A stretch of 64,000 bases of DNA from Sphingomonas baiyangensis (GCF_005144715.1 NZ_SWKR01000002.1:1310146-1374145), one strand, 5' to 3'. Shown: positions 16,425 to 25,977, numbered from the stretch's first letter. A program made the numbers and translations. Notes: generated by a model from the letters alone, not told the origin.

Positions 16425-18986
16425 TTAGTAAATCCCGCCCTCTCTTTGCAAGAAATCGCTGTCCGAGGGGCGCTCGGTGCGGATGACCGCCTTCTTCTGC
16501 ACGACGGCCTTCTGCTCCTCGCGGCCTTCGCGCAGGCGGCGCTCGCGCGGCTCGCTCTCGGGCTTGAACGCTTCCCAGATCACACCCGCCTTGGGATCGG
16601 ACGACGGCCATGCGCCGTAGACGGGCTTGCCGCTCACACGGTTGATGCGGACCATGCGGATGCCCGCCGGCGCGCGGAAGGGCAGGACTTCCATGCCTTC
16701 CCACGCCTTGGTCGCGAACGCCTTGAAGATCGGCGCGGCGATAGTGCCGCCCTGCGCATAGCCGCCGAGATTGGCGGGGTTGTCATAGCCCAGATACAGG
16801 CCGGCCATCATCTGCGGGGTGCCGCCGATGAACCACACGTCGGTGGGACCGCTGGTAGTGCCGGTCTTGCCCATGATCGGGCGCTTGAGGTCGCGCAACG
16901 TAGTGGCGGTGCCGCGTTCGATGACGCCTTCCATCACGTGCGTCATCTGGTACGCGCTCATCGCGTCGATCGCCTGGCGATAGCGAATTTGCGGCCGCGG
17001 CATCGCCTTGCCGTCCCAGTCGGGCGCGTTGCAGCGCTCGCACGCGCGCCAGTTGCGCGGCCAGATGACCTCGCCGCGCCGGTTCTGCACGAAATCGATG
17101 ACGCTCGGCGTCAGCGCGCGGCCGTTATTCGCCAAGATCGAATAGGCGTTGACCATCTTGAGCACCGTCGTCTCGCCCGCACCCAGCGCGAACGAGAGAT
17201 AGGGCGGATATTTCTCGTCGCTCACGCCGATGCGCTGCATCAGATCGACCACCTTGGGCATGCCGGTACGGTTGGCGGCCTGCACCGTCATCAGGTTGCG
17301 CGACTGTTCGAGGCCCCAGCGCATCGTGCGCGGCCCCGCGCCGCGGCTGCCGCCGAAGTTGCGGAAGCATTTGTTGCCGAGGCGCGCGCCCTGATAGACG
17401 CAGAACGGCCCGTCGACGATGATCGAGGCAGGTGTCATGCCGTTCTCGAGTGCTGCGGCATAGACGATCGGCTTGATCGTCGATCCGGGCTGGCGCATCG
17501 CCTGCGTCGCGCGGTTGAAGGCCTGGATGCGCGCGTCGAACCCGCCCTGCATCGCCAACACGCGGCCGGTGCGCGGGTCCTGCACCACCATGCCGCCCGA
17601 GATGCGGGGCACGCTGCGCAATGCGAACCCGCCGCCCGACGGCGCGACCGCGATCACGTCGCCCGCCTTCAGCGCGGCGAAGGCTGTGCCGCCCTTGCCG
17701 CGAACGGGCATCTGCGCGTCGCCGCGCCGGAGTTCGGCCGTTTCACCATTCGAGAAGCCGATCTGGTGGGCGCTGCTGCCGGTCGAGACGACGACGGCGG
17801 CGCGCCAGTCCTCGTAATCGAGGCCGATATTGCTCGAAAGGAACACGCCCTGCCAGTTGTCGGCGTCGATCTCGAGCGTAGCGAGCGGGCCCGACCAGCC
17901 GCGTCCGCGCTCGAAGCGCAGCAGGCCCTGACGCAATGCCTCGGCGGCATATTCCTGCAGATCGTCGTTGAGCGAGGTTCGCACCCAAAGGCCACCCGCA
18001 TAGACGCTGTACGGCCCCGCCTCGACATTCTCGCCGAAGGTGTCGATCAGCTGGCGGCGGACTTCCTCGACGAAATAGCCGGCATCGGATTGCAGCGCAG
18101 TGGTCTGCTCGCGCACGAGGCCGAGCGGCTCGGCCTTGGCGGCGGCGACGGCGCGCGGATCGGCGAAGCCCACTTCGGCCATCGCATCGAGAACCCAGTT
18201 GCGCCGCTCGATCGCCCGGTCGGCGTTGCGCGCGCGCCCATAGGCTTCGGGCGCCTTGGGCAGCGTCGCGAGGAACGCGGCCTCGTGCAGCGCCAGCCCG
18301 TCGACGTCCTTGTTGAAATAGGCGCGCGCTGCAGCCTGCACGCCGAAGCTGCGGCGGCCCATGGGGATGGTGTTGAGATAGAGCTCGAGGATCTGCTGCT
18401 TGGTCAGCGTCTGCTCGATGCGGTAGGCGAGGATCATCTCGCGGATCTTGCGCGTCGCCGAATATTCGTTGCCGATCACCAGGTTCTTGGCGACCTGCTG
18501 CGTGATGGTCGAGCCGCCGCGCGCGCGCTCGCCAGTGCCCATCTTCGAGGCATAGTCGATGACGGCGGCGGTGAGCCCGCCCAGATCGACGCCCGAATGC
18601 TCGAAGAAATTGCGATCCTCGGCGGCGAGAAAGGCGCGCACCAGCATCGGCGGATACTCGGCATAGTCGAGCTCGACGCGGCGCTCGCGCGCGTAGCTGT
18701 GAATGGGCGTACCGTCGGTGCCGCGCACGGTGGTGGGCAGCGGCGCCTCGTAGCTGCGCAGCGTGTCGATGCTGGGCAGGTCGCGCGCGAACACCGCCCA
18801 GCCGGCGGCGAAAGCGAGGCCGGCGAGCAGCGCGAGGATCGCCAGACCGCGGAACCACCACCGCCGCTGCGTGCGCGCCAGCCACGCCCATGCGCCCGAG
18901 AGCGCGGTGCCGGCGCGGCTGCGCCAGTTCGGCTCATCGTCGCGGCGGATGGTGAATTCGGTCGTGTGCGCGTCGATATCGGCCAT
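16425..18986 (-). CDS. mrcA: Penicillin-binding protein 1A (bifunctional transglycosylase/transpeptidase)
   Basis: 853 residues. A cytoplasmic N-terminus (about 1-45) precedes one membrane helix (FRGLAILALLAGLAFAAGWA). The GT51 domain has AAEDRNFFEHSGVD (catalytic Glu) and GGSTITQQVAKNL. The transpeptidase domain has QPGSTIKPIVYAAA (SxxK nucleophile) and MGKTGTTSGPTDVWF (KTGT). It polymerises and cross-links peptidoglycan in the periplasm. It lies 90 bases after the amidase gene on the same strand, a pairing conserved in alphaproteobacteria. Confidence 0.96.
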   Translation of the reverse strand: MADIDAHTTEFTIRRDDEPNWRSRAGTALSGAWAWLARTQRRWWFRGLAILALLAGLAFAAGWAVFARDLPSIDTLRSYEAPLPTTVRGTDGTPIHSYARERRVELDYAEYPPMLVRAFLAAEDRNFFEHSGVDLGGLTAAVIDYASKMGTGERARGGSTITQQVAKNLVIGNEYSATRKIREMILAYRIEQTLTKQQILELYLNTIPMGRRSFGVQAAARAYFNKDVDGLALHEAAFLATLPKAPEAYGRARNADRAIERRNWVLDAMAEVGFADPRAVAAAKAEPLGLVREQTTALQSDAGYFVEEVRRQLIDTFGENVEAGPYSVYAGGLWVRTSLNDDLQEYAAEALRQGLLRFERGRGWSGPLATLEIDADNWQGVFLSSNIGLDYEDWRAAVVVSTGSSAHQIGFSNGETAELRRGDAQMPVRGKGGTAFAALKAGDVIAVAPSGGGFALRSVPRISGGMVVQDPRTGRVLAMQGGFDARIQAFNRATQAMRQPGSTIKPIVYAAALENGMTPASIIVDGPFCVYQGARLGNKCFRNFGGSRGAGPRTMRWGLEQSRNLMTVQAANRTGMPKVVDLMQRIGVSDEKYPPYLSFALGAGETTVLKMVNAYSILANNGRALTPSVIDFVQNRRGEVIWPRNWRACERCNAPDWDGKAMPRPQIRYRQAIDAMSAYQMTHVMEGVIERGTATTLRDLKRPIMGKTGTTSGPTDVWFIGGTPQMMAGLYLGYDNPANLGGYAQGGTIAAPIFKAFATKAWEGMEVLPFRAPAGIRMVRINRVSGKPVYGAWPSSDPKAGVIWEAFKPESEPRERRLREGREEQKAVVQKKAVIRTERPSDSDFLQREGGIY

Positions 18987-19076
18987 TGCCGGCGCGGTTT
19001 AGACGATGCCGCGCGCGAAGGGAAATGTTTCGCGGTGAAGTGCAAGCACCTCCCCGGCACGAGGAGGTATGTGGGT

Positions 19077-20330
19077 CTACCGCGACGCCATGCGCCGGGC
19101 GAAGTGGATTTCCACCGCGCGCTTCACGCTTTCGGCGATCTTGTCGCGCCCCTCGCGCGAGCCGATGAAGCGGGCGTCCTTCTCGTTCGAGATATAGCCC
19201 GTCTCGAACAGGATCGAGGGCATGTCGGGCGCCTTGAGCACCATGAGCGATGCCATGCGGTGAAACTGCGCCTTGGTGGCGATCAGCGGCTGCGCCTCGC
19301 GCCCCAGGAGCCGGGCGAAGCCGGCCGAGCGGTTCATCGTCTCGCGCTGCGCGAGGTCGATCAGCAGGCTCGAGATATCGGTCGAGGTATCGGCAAGGTC
19401 GATGCCCGAAAGCACATCGGCCTTGTTCTCGCGCGCCGCCAGCAACGCGGCTTCCTTGTCCGATGCGATCTCCGAGAGCGTGTAGGCGGTGGCGCCCGTC
19501 GCCTGCGGATTGCCCGCGCTGTCGCAGTGCAGCGAGATGAACAGGTCGGCCTTGAGCCGCCGCGCGACGCCATAGCGTTCGCGGTGAAGGATGTAGCGAT
19601 CGGTCTCGCGCGTGAGCGCCACGCGCACGCGGCCCGATTCGACTAGCTTGTCGCGGATCGCGAGCGCGGTCTTGAGCGCGAGATCCTTTTCGCGCTCGCC
19701 CGTCACCGGGCTGATCGATCCCGGATCGTGGCCGCCATGACCCGGATCGATCACCACCAGCGGCCGGCTGTCGTCGTCGCCATGGATGCGCGGCAGCGGC
19801 GGCGCCTTCTTGGCGGCGGGCACGGGCAGCGATACGCGGTGGCTGCGCGTGTCGGGGCGGCGCGCCATATCGATGCGCGTGTCGAACCGCGAGCGCCCCG
19901 CCGCGGCGGCGCGGGCGAAGCGCGCATCGTCGACGGTCTTGAGCTCGAGCGTCAGCGTGCGGCCGTCACGATCGAAGCGACCTTCGGTGACGATTGCGGG
20001 TCGCGCGAGATCGAAGACGATGCGCGCATGCTCGCCATCGCGCACGCCCTGGCGCACCGCCGAGACGAGCCCCGCCCCATCGATGTGCGCGCCGGGGCGC
20101 ACGCCATCGAGATCGAGCGCGATGCGCCGCGGATCGACGAGCAGGAAGCTCGACGCACGCGCCACCTGGCCCTCGAAGCGCACGACGATACGGTCATCGT
20201 CGATGCGCACCTGCTCGATATCGCCGGCAAGCGCGGGCATGCCACCGAACCAGCAAGCCAGAAGTGCGACGAACCAGGACACCACGCCGCTATGCCGCGC
20301 CGGCCGCGCGGCGGTCCACCCCAAAAACAT
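19077..20330 (-). CDS. amiC: N-acetylmuramoyl-L-alanine amidase (AmiC-like, AMIN + Amidase_3)
   Basis: 417 residues with a signal peptide (VALLACWFGGMPALAGD). Residues about 40-135 form an AMIN-like beta domain (VVRFEGQVARASSFLL, ARIVFDLARPAIV). The catalytic domain carries zinc ligands in VIDPGHGGHDPGS, in SLHCDSAGNP, and the catalytic Glu in ILFETGYISNE. It cleaves the amide between MurNAc and the stem peptide, acting in daughter-cell separation. Divergent from rne, with mrcA downstream. Confidence 0.94.
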   Translation of the reverse strand: MFLGWTAARPARHSGVVSWFVALLACWFGGMPALAGDIEQVRIDDDRIVVRFEGQVARASSFLLVDPRRIALDLDGVRPGAHIDGAGLVSAVRQGVRDGEHARIVFDLARPAIVTEGRFDRDGRTLTLELKTVDDARFARAAAAGRSRFDTRIDMARRPDTRSHRVSLPVPAAKKAPPLPRIHGDDDSRPLVVIDPGHGGHDPGSISPVTGEREKDLALKTALAIRDKLVESGRVRVALTRETDRYILHRERYGVARRLKADLFISLHCDSAGNPQATGATAYTLSEIASDKEAALLAARENKADVLSGIDLADTSTDISSLLIDLAQRETMNRSAGFARLLGREAQPLIATKAQFHRMASLMVLKAPDMPSILFETGYISNEKDARFIGSREGRDKIAESVKRAVEIHFARRMASR

Positions 20331-20794
20331 ACGCCCGAGAACCCCTTACCTGTTGGCTTCGGCGTACGCGATCGCGGTTCAAGCCTGGGTGAAGCGATGC
20401 GGTTAATCGGGCATTCGGCATGTTCTTGCCGGCAAGGGCGGCAGAAATCTGCCAGTTGATGCGCAGCCGCCACGATGCTAGTCCCCTGCATACCGGCAGG
20501 ATGCGGCGCCTACGCCATGTTCGCCGGCATCATCGTTCGTCCGCATCCTTTCCGCGCGGCGAACGCACTCAGGTTGACGCTGCATGAGGCTTTTCCCGTC
20601 GTTCTGCCACCTTGCCGCCCCGATGGGCGGATGCGTGGCGACGGGAGTGCCGGGCCACCGGCCCGGACGTGTCGCAGCAGCAGATGCGTTTTTTCCACAT
20701 CGTTGGGCCGGGCGGCACGCTGCCGATCCGGCCTGCCCATCACATCGCGCGCCGCCGGCCGTTGCTGCAAGGCGCCGCGCGTGGAGACACCTTA
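20331..20794 (+). promoter_or_regulatory. 464-base intergenic region between amiC and rne; probable long, structured rne leader
   Basis: No supported gene. It must contain both divergent promoters; no convincing -10/-35 pair was found. Within it CCGGGCC (20650-20656) pairs with GGCCCGG (20660-20666) over a 3-base loop, and GCGAC (20638-20642) with GTCGC (20671-20675) extends the stem. A TTTTTT run follows at about 20690. E. coli RNase E controls its own mRNA through the 5' leader, so a regulatory leader here is a reasonable inference, not shown. Confidence 0.4.
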
Positions 20795-23560
20795 ATGACC
20801 ATGCGCATGCTGATCGACGCACGGCACCGGGAAGAAACCCGCGTCGCCGTCGTCAAGGGAAACCGGATCGAGGAGTTTGATTTCGAGTCCGCCGAGCGCA
20901 AGCAGCTCAAGGGCAACATCTATCTCGCCAAGGTAACGCGCGTCGAACCCTCGCTGCAGGCGGCGTTCGTCGATTATGGCGGCAATCGCCACGGCTTCCT
21001 CGCGTTCAGCGAAATCCACCCCGATTATTACCAGATCCCCAAGGAAGATCGCGAAGCGCTGCTGCGCGAGGAGGCCGAGCACGCCGCCGAGGAAGCCGCG
21101 CTGCGCGCCGAGGAGGATCATGACGACGACGAGGATCACGACGGCGACGTCGAGATGCTCGACCATGCGCCCGACGACGATCATGCGCATGACGAGGACG
21201 AGCATGCCGACGAGGCAGGCGAAGGCGAGCAGGGCGAGAGCGCCGGCAGCGGCCGCCGCGGCCGCGGCAAGAAGGGCAATGGCGACGATCCGGCCGAGGC
21301 ACTGCGCCAGCGCCGCATGAACCTGCGCCGCCGTTACAAGATTCAGGACGTGATCCGCCGCCGGCAGGTGCTGCTGGTGCAGGTCGTGAAGGAAGAGCGC
21401 GGCAACAAGGGCGCGGCGCTCACCACCTATCTGAGCCTTGCCGGGCGCTATTGCGTGCTGATGCCCAACACCGCGCATGGCGGCGGGATCAGCCGCAAGA
21501 TCAGCAATGCCGGCGACCGCAAGCGGCTGAAGTCGATCATGGCCGACCTGCAATTGCCGCCCACGATGGGCTGCATCGTGCGCACCGCCGGACTCCAGCG
21601 CACCAAGGTCGAGATCAAGCGCGACTTCGACTATCTCGCCCGCCTATGGGACGGCATCCGCGAGGAGACGCTGAAATCGGCGGCGCCGGCGCTCGTCTAT
21701 GGCGACAGCGATCTCATCAAGCGCGCGATCCGCGACATCTACAATCGCGACATCGACGAGGTCGTGGTCGAGGGCGAGGAAGGCTATCGCCAGGCCAAGA
21801 ACTTCATGAAGCTGCTGATGCCGAGCCACGCGCGCCGCGTGAAACAGTATTCGGATGCGGTGCCGCTGTTCCAGCGCAATCATGTCGAGGATCAGCTGGC
21901 GGCGATGTACCACCCCGTGGTGCAGCTCAAGTCGGGCGGCTATCTGGTCATCAATCCGACCGAGGCGCTGGTGTCGATCGACATCAACTCGGGCCGGTCG
22001 ACGCGCGAGCACAATATCGAGCAGACCGCGACGGCGACTAATCTCGAGGCTGCGCAGGAAATCGCGCGGCAGCTGCGCCTGCGCGACATGGCGGGCCTCG
22101 TCGTCATCGACTTCATCGACATGGATCACTCGTCGAACGTCCGCAAGGTCGAGAAGGCGATGAAGGAAGCGCTCAAGAACGATCGCGCGCGCATCCAGGT
22201 CGGCCGGATCAGCGCGTTCGGGCTGATGGAAATGAGCCGCCAGCGGCTGCGCACCGGCGTGCTCGAGGCATCGACGCGCACCTGCCCGCATTGCGAGGGC
22301 ACGGGGCTGGTCCGCACGGCATCGTCGGCCGGCCTCAGCGCGCTTCGCCTGATCGAGGACGAGGCGGCTCGCGGCCGCGGATCGCAGCTGCTGCTGCGCT
22401 GCTCGCAGGAAGCGGCCTTTTACGTGCTCAACAAGAAGCGCGCCGACATCGCCGAGATCGAGGAGCGCTACGGCGTGTCGGTCGAGGTCGCGGCCGATGG
22501 CGAGCTCGAGGGCGCGCGCATGGCGGTGGAGGCCGGAGGCCCCCCGCCCGCCTATGCCCCGCGTCTCGACCCCATCGTGATCGAACCCGACGAGCCCGAG
22601 ATCGAGGACGAGATCGACGAGGAGGAGATCGAGGCCGAGCGCGACGACGACGAAACCGACGAGACGCCGCGTCGCGAACGCCAGCGTGGCGAGCGCAGTG
22701 ACGACGACGACGGCCGCGGAAAGCGCCGCCGCCGTCGCCGCGGCCGTCGCGGTCGCAATCGCGATGAAGGCGATACGAGCGAGGCGCGCGAGGGCCCGGT
22801 CGAACGCGACGACGAGGGTGGCGAAGCCGGCGACAGCGACGCCGCGAGCGACGCCGCGCGCGAGCCGGCCGCCAATGGCGACGAGGGCGAAGGCCGGCGC
22901 AAGCGCCGTCGCCGCCGGCGTGGCGGACGGCGAGACCAGGGTGGCGCGCCGCTCCAAAGCGAAGCATCCGATGCGAGCGAGGCCGATGCCGTTGAAGCGG
23001 AGGCTGGCGATAGCGAGGCAGCGCCCGAGGACAGCGGCGATGCACCCGCGCTCGACGCGTTCGTCGAGGCGCCGGTTGCCGAACTGCCTCCTGCTGCGGA
23101 GAAGCCCAAGCGCACGCGCCGCAAGAAGGCCGACACCGAGGCTGTCGCAAGCGAGCCGACACCCGAAGCGGAACCCGCCGGCGAGGTCGAAGCGCCGGCC
23201 AAGCCCAAGCGCTCGCGCCGCAAGAAGGCCGATACAGCCGACGCCGAGAGTGCGGCTGTCGCCGCCGCCGATGGCGCGCCGGCTGCCGAGACGGTGACGG
23301 CCGAGGAAGCGCCGGCCAAGCCCAAGCGGACGCGGCGCAAGAAGGCCGATGCCGCAGTCAGCGAGCCCGAGGCGAACGCCGTCGCGGTAGAACCCGCCCC
23401 GACGATCGAGGCGGCGCCCGATGCCGGCGGTGCGGCACCCGCCGACGCCGCAGCCGGCGGTGCTATCGCCGAGGCGGCCGAGGACAACGCCGCCGAGAGC
23501 GACGGAACCGACGACGCCGCACCGCGCCGCGGCTGGTGGCAGCGCACCTTCGGCGGCTGA
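20795..23560 (+). CDS. rne: Ribonuclease E (Rne/Rng family)
   Basis: 921 residues from MTMRMLIDARHREETRVAVV. An S1 RNA-binding domain (about 36-75 plus 180-215) is split by an acidic His/Asp/Glu-rich insert at residues about 91-178. The catalytic RNase domain includes VSIDINSGRSTREHN. The zinc-link is CPHC at residues 497-500. From about 600 on the protein is a charged, disordered scaffold with long acidic blocks, poly-Arg RNA-binding patches (KRRRRRRGRRGRN) and three KPKRTRRKKAD repeats. It initiates mRNA decay and rRNA processing; the tail likely assembles a degradosome. The C-terminus WWQRTFGG is characteristic. Confidence 0.95.
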   Translation: MTMRMLIDARHREETRVAVVKGNRIEEFDFESAERKQLKGNIYLAKVTRVEPSLQAAFVDYGGNRHGFLAFSEIHPDYYQIPKEDREALLREEAEHAAEEAALRAEEDHDDDEDHDGDVEMLDHAPDDDHAHDEDEHADEAGEGEQGESAGSGRRGRGKKGNGDDPAEALRQRRMNLRRRYKIQDVIRRRQVLLVQVVKEERGNKGAALTTYLSLAGRYCVLMPNTAHGGGISRKISNAGDRKRLKSIMADLQLPPTMGCIVRTAGLQRTKVEIKRDFDYLARLWDGIREETLKSAAPALVYGDSDLIKRAIRDIYNRDIDEVVVEGEEGYRQAKNFMKLLMPSHARRVKQYSDAVPLFQRNHVEDQLAAMYHPVVQLKSGGYLVINPTEALVSIDINSGRSTREHNIEQTATATNLEAAQEIARQLRLRDMAGLVVIDFIDMDHSSNVRKVEKAMKEALKNDRARIQVGRISAFGLMEMSRQRLRTGVLEASTRTCPHCEGTGLVRTASSAGLSALRLIEDEAARGRGSQLLLRCSQEAAFYVLNKKRADIAEIEERYGVSVEVAADGELEGARMAVEAGGPPPAYAPRLDPIVIEPDEPEIEDEIDEEEIEAERDDDETDETPRRERQRGERSDDDDGRGKRRRRRRGRRGRNRDEGDTSEAREGPVERDDEGGEAGDSDAASDAAREPAANGDEGEGRRKRRRRRRGGRRDQGGAPLQSEASDASEADAVEAEAGDSEAAPEDSGDAPALDAFVEAPVAELPPAAEKPKRTRRKKADTEAVASEPTPEAEPAGEVEAPAKPKRSRRKKADTADAESAAVAAADGAPAAETVTAEEAPAKPKRTRRKKADAAVSEPEANAVAVEPAPTIEAAPDAGGAAPADAAAGGAIAEAAEDNAAESDGTDDAAPRRGWWQRTFGG
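23102..23350 (+). repeat. Three dispersed copies of a Lys/Arg-rich motif in the RNase E tail
   Basis: Copies at 23102-23134, 23201-23233 and 23318-23350 each encode KPKR(T/S)RRKKAD, separated by 22 and 28 residues of Ala/Glu-rich linker. The spacing and near-identity suggest internal duplication of an RNA-binding or partner-binding short motif. Confidence 0.85.
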
Positions 23561-23565
23561 CGAAA

Positions 23566-23598
23566 ACGGCCCCCTGCCCGCGTGCGGCAGGGGGCCGT
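23566..23598. terminator. Strong hairpin after rne
   Basis: ACGGCCCCCTGCC (23566-23578) pairs perfectly with GGCAGGGGGCCGT (23586-23598), a 13-bp stem with a 7-base loop, beginning 5 bases after the rne stop. No T-run follows on the + strand, though AAAA precedes it. It likely terminates or stabilises the rne transcript. Confidence 0.6.
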
Positions 23599-23684
23599 GC
23601 CCGCACACCGCCGATCGCACGCTCGGCCCGTTTCCCGGCGCGCCCATTGAACGCGGCGCCAATCTGTCCGATACGGGCGGCGTG

Positions 23685-25034
23685 ATGAAGCGTATCCTGA
23701 TGGCGCTGGCGGCCCTGGTCCTCGTGACGGTGCAGCCGGCGCGGGCGCAGCAAATCCTGCGCGATGCCGAAACCGAGGCGCTGTTCGAGGACATGTCGCG
23801 CCCGCTCATCGAAGCGGCGGGTCTCGATCCGCGCAACGTGCGCATCGTCCTCATCAACGATCCGGAGATCAACGCTTTCGTGGCGGGTAGCCAGGCGGTG
23901 TATGTCCATTCGGGCCTGATCCACGCCGCCGACAACGCCAACGAGGTGCAAGGCGTGATCGCGCACGAACTGGGGCATGTCGCCGGCGGGCACGTGCCGC
24001 TTTCGGGCCAGATGATGCAGGGCGCGACGGGGATGACGCTGCTGAGCCTCGTGCTCGGCGTTGCGGCGATCGCGGCCGGCGCGGGCGAAGCGGGTGCCGG
24101 CATCCTGATGGCGGGTCAGCAGGCCGCGATGGGCAGCTTCCTCGCCTTTTCGCGGATGCAGGAATCGCAGACCGACGCCGCCGGCGCGCGCTATCTCAAC
24201 GCCGCCGGCATCAGTGGCGAAGGGCTGCTCGAGTTCTACAAGAAGCTGCAGAACCGCGAGTACCGTCTCGCGATCCCGCAGAACATGGGCTATGCGCGCA
24301 CGCACCCGATGTCGAACGAGCGCATCGCGAACCTCACGCAGACGCTAAGCAGCGGGCCCGGCTGGAAGAAGCCCACGCCGCCCGCCATCGAGGCGCGGTT
24401 CCGGCGCGTGCAGGCCAAGCTGCGCGGCTATGTCTACGATTCCAAGGCGACGCTGCGGCAATATCCCGAGAGCGACGCGTCGGTGCCGGCGCATTATGCG
24501 CGCGCCTATGCCTATCACCGATCGGGCTATCCCGATCAGGCGGCGGCATCGACTGCCGCGCTGGTACGGACCGCACCTAAAGACCCTTACTTCCTTGAAT
24601 TGCAGGGGCAGATCCTGCTCGAATCGGGCAAGCCGCGCGAGGCGCTCGCGCCGCTGCGCGAGGCGACCGAGGCGACGCGATACCAGCCGCTGATCGCCAC
24701 GACCTTTGGCCATGCGCTGCTCGCGACCGAGGACCCCAAGCATCTGGAAGAAGCCGAGAAGGTGCTGCGCCAGGCAGTCGCGCGCGACGATCGCAACCCG
24801 TTCGCATGGCAGCAGCTGGGCGCGGTCTATGACCGCCGGGGCGATCAGCCGCGCCTCGCGCTCGCCACTGCCGAGATGGCGAGCCTGACCAACGACCCGA
24901 TGCGCGCGCTGGTGAGCGCGCGCGCTGCGATGGCGGGCTTGCCGCCCAACACGCCCGAATATATCCGCGCGCAGGATATCCAGATGACTGCCGAGGTGGC
25001 CGTCGAGGAGCAGAAGCGGAACCGCCGTCGATGA
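23685..25034 (+). CDS. M48 family metalloprotease with TPR domain (BepA-like)
   Basis: 449 residues with a signal peptide (MALAALVLVTVQPARAQQ). Zinc motif HELGH is at 94-98 and the third ligand Glu160 is in RMQESQTDAAG. Two hydrophobic stretches at about 114-145 lie between them. The C-terminal third (about 280-449) is TPR-like (YARAYAYHRSGYPDQAAAST, ATTFGHALLATEDPKHLEEA). BepA-type proteases degrade or rescue misfolded outer-membrane proteins in the periplasm, including during LptD assembly. Its stop overlaps the next start by 4 bases, coupling it to the DsbA-like gene, which suits a joint envelope-folding role. Confidence 0.88.
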   Translation: MKRILMALAALVLVTVQPARAQQILRDAETEALFEDMSRPLIEAAGLDPRNVRIVLINDPEINAFVAGSQAVYVHSGLIHAADNANEVQGVIAHELGHVAGGHVPLSGQMMQGATGMTLLSLVLGVAAIAAGAGEAGAGILMAGQQAAMGSFLAFSRMQESQTDAAGARYLNAAGISGEGLLEFYKKLQNREYRLAIPQNMGYARTHPMSNERIANLTQTLSSGPGWKKPTPPAIEARFRRVQAKLRGYVYDSKATLRQYPESDASVPAHYARAYAYHRSGYPDQAAASTAALVRTAPKDPYFLELQGQILLESGKPREALAPLREATEATRYQPLIATTFGHALLATEDPKHLEEAEKVLRQAVARDDRNPFAWQQLGAVYDRRGDQPRLALATAEMASLTNDPMRALVSARAAMAGLPPNTPEYIRAQDIQMTAEVAVEEQKRNRRR

Positions 25035-25771
25035 TCGAACGCCTGACGCGCAACCCGCTTTTGCTGGCGCTCGCCTTCGTTGCCGCCGCGCTCGCCGGCG
25101 CGGCCGTCTATGCGGCGACGCGCCCTGCCGCCGGCGGCGCCGATCGCGGCGCGATCGAAGCGGTGGTGCGCGACTATGTGCTCGCCAACCCCGAGATCAT
25201 TCCCGAAGCGATGGAGCGGCTGCGCGCCAAGGAAACGGGAAAGGTCGTCGCCGAGAACCGCCAGGCGATCGTCGAACCCTTCGGCTCGGCATGGAAGGGC
25301 GCCGCCGATCCGCAGGTGACGGTCGTCGCCTATATGGACTATGCCTGCGGCTTCTGCCGCCAGAGCCTGCCGATGCTCGACCAGCTGATGGCGACCGATC
25401 CGGGCGTGCGCGTGGTGTTCCGCGAGCTGCCGATCCTGAGCGCCGAGAGCCGCACGGCGGCGGAATGGAGCCTGGCGGCAGCGCGGCAGGGGAAGTTCGC
25501 GGCGTTCCACGATGCGCTCTACGCGAGCGGCCGGCTGACCCCGCAGGCGATCGAGGCAGCGATCGCGCGCGCGGGCATCGATCGCTCGGCGGGCGCCGCG
25601 TTCACGCGGTCGCAAGCGGCGACCGAGGAATTGTCACGCAATCTGTCGATCGCCGGGAAGCTCGGCATGACAGGCACCCCCGCCTGGGTAGTGGGCGACC
25701 GCGTGCTCTCGGGCGCGGTGCCGCTCGCGGCGATGCAGGCGTCGGTTAGGGCAGCGCGCGAGGCTAGCTAA
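25031..25771 (+). CDS. DsbA family thioredoxin-fold oxidoreductase (ScsC-like)
   Basis: 246 residues. An N-terminal membrane anchor or signal (LLALAFVAAALAGAAVYAA) is followed by a short helical arm (AIEAVVRDYVLANPEII), as in ScsC/Com1-type proteins. The thioredoxin fold follows, with active site CGFC (Cys106, Cys109) in VVAYMDYACGFCRQS and cis-Pro in GMTGTPAWVVG. It should catalyse disulfide formation or isomerisation in the periplasm. It forms an operon with the M48 protease. Confidence 0.9.
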   Translation: MIERLTRNPLLLALAFVAAALAGAAVYAATRPAAGGADRGAIEAVVRDYVLANPEIIPEAMERLRAKETGKVVAENRQAIVEPFGSAWKGAADPQVTVVAYMDYACGFCRQSLPMLDQLMATDPGVRVVFRELPILSAESRTAAEWSLAAARQGKFAAFHDALYASGRLTPQAIEAAIARAGIDRSAGAAFTRSQAATEELSRNLSIAGKLGMTGTPAWVVGDRVLSGAVPLAAMQASVRAAREAS

Positions 25772-25773
25772 GG

Positions 25774-25822
25774 CGTTCCGCTACGCTCGAACCCGTCGCT
25801 CAACTTCGCTCGGGACGAACGG
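25774..25822. repeat. Imperfect palindromic repeat between dsbA-like gene and ispE
   Basis: CGTTCCGCTACGCTCGAAC (25774-25792) faces the inverted, related sequence CTTCGCTCGGGACGAACGG (25804-25822). It sits between convergent genes. The motif CGCTACGCTCGA recurs at 40832-40843, so this is a dispersed element family and not a unique hairpin. The rest of the gap to 25977 shows no gene. Confidence 0.6.
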
Positions 25823-25977
25823 CAGGGGCCTTGTGGCGCCAAAGGGGTGGCGACGAGACGTTGCCGTCATGGCCGCCGGCGGACGATACGCTCCCGGCGT
25901 CTGATCCGCTTGGCTGCGATCTCAGCAAGCATCGTGCCGATCGCGGATGGGCGTGCCGCAGTCGGCGCGCCGTCCCG

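Noticed and set aside
15765..19646. Very long open frame (about 1293 codons) on the + strand opposite prfB and mrcA
   Set aside because: Its translation is low-complexity Ala/Arg/His and mirrors third-position GC bias of the real minus-strand genes, which carry intact catalytic motifs. Typical GC-rich shadow frame.
20638..20695. Intrinsic terminator/attenuator in the rne leader (stem then TTTTTT)
   Set aside because: The T-run starts about 13-15 bases after the end of the extended stem, too far for a classic intrinsic terminator. Kept only as a structured leader.
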